A stretch of DNA of 64,000 bases from the NCBI GenBank assembly GCA_020631735.1, contig CM036191.1:37741335-37805334 (forward strand). Reading direction: 5' to 3'. Numbering within the stretch: the stretch's first letter is position 1; the number at the start of each line of letters is the position of its first letter. A program made the translations under genes and the position numbers. Shown here piece by piece: positions 59,643 through 64,000 of the stretch. The stretch comes from Saccharum officinarum. Its lineage: Eukaryota > Streptophyta > Magnoliopsida > Poales > Poaceae. The notes beneath the pieces were generated by a model. The model was not told where the DNA came from. It saw nothing but the letters and a program-made list of their open reading frames with translations, and did not search any database.

Positions 59643-62427
59643 TGTAACACCCAAAAATTCTAAACTTTAGGAATAATGAATTTCAAATAAGTTAGATAAC
59701 AATTAAGGGTAAATTAAAATTTTAAAAACTATTTGGTGATGCATTCATGATGTTGCATTTATTTTATTTGGTGGTGTGGTTATATTTGTTTTATTTTAAT
59801 TGATTTGGTTTTGGAAAATATATATATAGAAGTGAATAAATGAAGAAAAGAAAGAAGAAAAAAATATATAAAACAACTTACCTTCTCCCTGGTGGCCTGG
59901 AAGCCCAACCGAACCGGCCCGCTTTCTCTCCCTCCTTGCTTCACTGACCACTGGACCCCACTTGTCGGTCTCGTCTTCTTCATCATGTTCGTGACCGAGC
60001 CGGACTTTGCCGCCACCGATCCTTGCCAAATTAACCGGGATCTCCTAACCGAACACGACGCGGTGGAGCTATAAAAGTGAAGCCGTGACACTCCTCTTTC
60101 CGTTTTCCTCTAAACCGCGAGTTCCACCACGTGAAATCGAGTTCTAGGGTTTGAGGTTGTTGAAGGTCGGCGGTTGAACGGTTGGGGAGTTTCGGGTGGA
60201 TTGGAGGTCAATTTCTTCGCTTGGGTGAGTTTGTCATCTTCTCCTCTCCCTCCCAATGCTCTTCTTTTGAGTTTTTGTGCTTTGTATCGCGGGATTGGAG
60301 CTCACCGTGGCCGACAATGGCGCCGCCGTTCATCCCCGAGCCGTGTTCTCTCATCGGGTCGTCGTAGCGCTACTAAACCGCATAGATGAGTTCGAGTTTA
60401 CTTCCTCTTTCGATTTGTGTTGGTGGCGGGGCGAGTTGTGGTCGGAAAAGGTGGGGCTGAAGCTCTCCGGCGAGTTCATGGCGGCGGCCATGGTGGCCAC
60501 CGGCCGGATGTACTGTAGATGGCCGGTCTCTTTTCTCTCTCTCGCTTGAATCGATTAGCAGCCGTCCGATCTCGGATCAACGGCTAAGATTAGAACTTAC
60601 CCCTTCGCGGGATAAATTTGTTAAAGAGACCCTCAGCTTTTTAGTAATCAACCCGCGGTCCGTAGCGTAAAACTGAAAGTACGTTTTCGTATTTGGAAAG
60701 CGTATTCTCTTCCGGGTAAATCAAAAATACGTTTTCAGATAATTACAGTTTTGCCACTAGAATTGTTTTGGTCATAAAATCTTCATTTTAACTCCGATTT
60801 GATCCGTTCAAGTTGCGTTAGGTTCGTATTTGCGAGCTCTACATGTTAGTGTAGTTGTACAGTTAGTTTTGATAATTTATTTTTCGAGTTTATAATTAAG
60901 TATTTATTTATCTATAGGAAATCTTAGAAAATTCATAACTTTCACGTTTTAACTCCGAATTTGGTGATCTTTGCGTCTGTGTGATCGTAGAAATGTGTAG
61001 AAGAGTTTTATAAACTTTTATTACTGTTTTGCTACTGTTGGTGTACTGTTCTAATTGTATCTCTTTGTTTGCTTCGTGTTTGTTTGATTGGATGCATGTG
61101 TGTTGTTGATTGATGATCGAGTATAGAAGGTGAGCAGTATCTGGATGATTCGGAGTATTACTTTGAGCCAAGTCAGCAGTATCACTTGGAAAGCTTTGAT
61201 CAAGGCAAGTATAACACAGGACTATCCTTGTTACCTATACATTGAATTATCATACATATGCATGTGCTTACCTTGACAACCTTAGAGATTATAACTTAGT
61301 GATTGTTATCTTGATTCCTTGTCAACCTTGGGAATGCATATGGGTAGCTACTGCTAGTGCTTAAACTAAGAACAATGATCTTGTAATTGGATTAATGGAT
61401 TAAGCATTCAACCTTTAAGATGATTTTATTACTGTTAAAAGGGGGCTAGAGCATGTGTATTATTTTGATGCTCTGGTTTCTCTCCTTAAGGACTTATCTG
61501 TAAGTGATAACCGGGATATACAGTACAGCTGTGAGGGCTATATGGCTCTGGCTTTAGTTGTTCAAGAGACCTTTTCTAGCTTGTTAGAGGTTACCTTAAA
61601 TGGCGTAAGAATGGCTTGCCACGTTGGGTGTAGTACGAGCCCCTGGCCTAGTGTGTATAGGCTGCGGTTGTTGTGCCACAGGGAAGGGGGGTTCTACATC
61701 TGCCTGCCGAGTGAATCTAATGGTCCTAACTTGTTAGACGAACTTTTGAGTGGCTTTATATGGTTCTCGGGTGTTTGGGCTTGATCTCCCCACTCATTTG
61801 GAAATCATGACTCACAGTGAAAGTGTACACCTCTGCGCAGAGTTAAAAACTGGTATACTAGCCGTGCTCACGGATACGAGCGGCCTTGGGGATTCTTATG
61901 GAATAGTTGATCATAACTGTTATATCATGCTTAATTATTGTTGATTATTATTTGCTCATGTTAACACTATTCATTATCCTTATTACAATTGATCATTGGT
62001 TCTTTAATGGGAAGAGGTTTATCTTGATGCTACTCAATTGCTAATATATGATTAAAAGCTAAACGCAGTTAAACAATGTCTAGCCTTTTTGAGCCTCATG
62101 AACCATGTGTTATATTTGTTGAGTTCGACATGGACTCACCCTTGCTATTTCCACCATAACAGATGAAGATATAGAGGAAGATTATCGGAATGAGTACTAG
62201 TCTTGGTGTCAACCAGTCAACCGTATCCCTGTGTGGAGTTTCCGCTGAAGAATTACTATTAGTTATTATTACCTATCGTTCAAGACTATGTCTTAAATAT
62301 TTATTCGTTATGTAATAAGCACTGTGATGATACTTTGTAATTTGTCAACTTATGTGTGCGACTGTTTCCTGGGGCGCACATGAGTCTTTTATGCATCCTA
62401 TTTTTGTCCTTAAAAATGGGTGTGACA
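59643..62427 (+). repeat. Gypsy-1 3' LTR
   Basis: Same length as the 5' LTR (2785 bp) with about 30 substitutions, mostly transitions. The TATA box equivalent is at 60070-60076. It is followed by the TTAAT target repeat and then duplication copy B sequence. Confidence 0.95.
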
Positions 62428-63862
62428 TTAATACATAATTATTTAAAAGTATTTTCTATGCAAATATGCTATTGACATTTCCATGTGGCACTTCGAAGCT
62501 TCTAAAATTTGACTAAGCATATCCCTAATAGTTAACAAATGGGAATATTATACATTATTAGTGGTTGCCGGGGCGTCAGGTGGGAATTGAGAGCGTGATA
62601 AAACTAGAACGGCCCCCACAAGTAGCTGCTGGCACCAATACAAAAACGAGATGATTTTTTATTAAAAAGGAAATAGATATACATATTTGAGTAGAAGAGG
62701 GCATGAACCTTGGTAGTTGGAACTCAAGATCCTCCTACCTAACCAGTGCAGCTAAACTCACTTCCTGCCGATGTGAATCAAACAATGCAGAAAGCTTTAT
62801 CCTTATGTGGCGCATTGGGTCATCTATGGAGTATATAGCGTGACATCCATGTTTAAATCAATAATTGTAATCACGTTCACAACACTACTATATTCAAACA
62901 GGTATCCCGTCACATGAACATGTTTGCACTCATACCAAATGCTACTAAAAGTTGGAAGGTCATCACCCATCCAATTGATTTAACCAACCAAACTGGTCCT
63001 AATTTATACATTTATACAGTTAAGCCTCCTTTGGTTCATAGGAAAAATGGAGAAAAACATAGGACTGAAAACTCTATAGGAATTTCTACTGTTCATTACT
63101 TTGGTTCCTTAGATGGGGCACCAGAGTAGCATAGGAAATTTTCCTGTGCCTGTCATTTTAGAGGAAAACCGCAGGAAACTTAGCATTCCTCTCAAACATC
63201 TATGTAAAATTCATGTGCACGAAGAACGAGAGAAATTCAATGCCGTTGCTAGTTAATTGTGGTTCTTGCATGTGAGGCCCAATTATCGGTTGGTTATAGA
63301 AGAGAATTTAGCCATGTTTGACCAAGTAGTGAAATGGGACAACTTTATTGTGGCTTAAAAATTCTTTAGGATTTCTACGTTTTTCTTATGGTCTATCCAA
63401 ATGATCATTTCTTAGAAATTTTATATTTTTCATTTCTCTATTTTGCAACTGTATTCAAACAGAATTCTTATATTTTTTCTATTCCTCAATTTTTGCATTG
63501 GTATGGTTCAAAAGGCCCTTGTACTCCAGCTGCACTGGATCCTCTTTAAGAAAAAAAAAGACACATCTCAATTATAGAGTACGTCAACAACCTAGTGTTG
63601 GGTCCTCTTCAACAACCTTGTAGTGCCTGGTAGACCCGGGGGCGGTGAGGACCGGCCACCTTGCCTGCTTTGCCTAGTGTTGGGTAGTGTTGGGTCCTCT
63701 TCAAGAAAAAAAAAGACACATCTCATTTGTAGAGTACAAGTGTGGCCACCTGCTTTGCCTTACTGAGACCATGTCCACGCGTCCATCTCAGGCTCCTTGG
63801 TCTAATATAAAGGCAACAGTAGCAACTGTTTTTTGATGGATCTCATTTATGAATCTGACATA

Positions 63863-64000
63863 CTACTCAGTCCAAAAAAAAAGTCTCACTACAGGATTCC
63901 GGTCAAACTTTCTCAAGTTTAACTAGATTTATAGAAAATATTAACAATATTTTTATCTCCAGATAAGTTTATTATTAAAATATATTCATCAGTTATTTAA
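63863..64000 (+). mobile_element. Stowaway-like MITE, cut by window end
   Basis: Starts after a TA with 'ctcagtccaaaaaa' and continues with 'ggtcaaactttctcaagttt', the core typical of grass Stowaway elements. It begins exactly where homology of copy B to copy A stops. The right end lies outside the window. Confidence 0.6.

Larger units (their letters stand above)
36375..62427 (+). mobile_element. Gypsy-1: full-length Tekay-like chromovirus LTR retrotransposon
   Basis: Two 2785 bp LTRs (36375-39159, 59643-62427) are flanked by TTAAT at 36370-36374 and 62428-62432, with the unoccupied site in copy A near 15755. Primer-binding site, an extra ORF, gag, protease, RT, RNase H, integrase and a C-terminal chromodomain occur in order. 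A second gypsy element (44701-59121) sits between integrase and chromodomain; without it Gypsy-1 is about 11.6 kb. I count roughly 30 differences between the LTRs (about 1.1 percent). The gag-pol frame has two internal stops. Confidence 0.95.

Overview
The window reads as nuclear DNA of a grass (Poaceae, probably panicoid, species not resolved). Evidence: Dof-type plant transcription factor genes; very long TGTAACACCC-type LTRs of Ty3/gypsy chromoviruses; CACTA transposons with the CTTTGCCGGGTGCC subterminal motif common in grasses; Stowaway, Tourist, hAT and Mutator-like MITEs; and an L1-type LINE with a terminal RNase H. There are no bacterial-style operons, rRNA or tRNA genes, and no CRISPR array.

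Layout: 1-3934 is the 3' end of a decayed gypsy element with a 3.0 kb LTR. 3935-6264 is intergenic with one truncated Stowaway. 6265-11131 is a 4.9 kb non-autonomous CACTA element (TSD ATC) that keeps only the N-terminal part of a TNP2-like gene. It also carries a ~0.5 kb-armed inverted repeat and a smaller foldback. 11132-12411 is intergenic. 12412-18775 (copy A) and 22534-63862 (copy B) are two direct copies of one ancestral segment carrying a Dof gene. The spacer 18776-22533 is AT-rich with local tandem duplications.

Copy A gained two hAT-like elements (12655-13405, 13733-13915) and a 5'-truncated LINE (16151-17867, 18 bp TSD). Copy B gained a mini-CACTA (22622-23653, TSD CTA), a 10 kb CACTA (25446-35474, TSD AGA), a Tourist MITE (35984-36294, TSD TTA) and a 26 kb gypsy element (36375-62427, TSD TTAAT). 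That gypsy element is itself split by a second gypsy element (44701-59121). For nearly every insertion the other copy shows the empty site, so boundaries are well supported.

The only host genes I support are the two minus-strand Dof paralogues (13905-14950 and 23869-25206). Each has an 18-codon first exon, one intron and an intact C2-C2 zinc finger; their C-termini differ because of a MITE and a small indel. All other coding sequence belongs to transposons: gag-pol of the two chromoviruses (both with in-frame stops), a broken TNP2 transposase, a second CACTA gene with a Transposase_24-like N-terminus and a Ulp1/C48 cysteine protease C-terminus (five in-frame stops), and LINE remnants. Identities, difference counts and ages are eyeballed, not computed.
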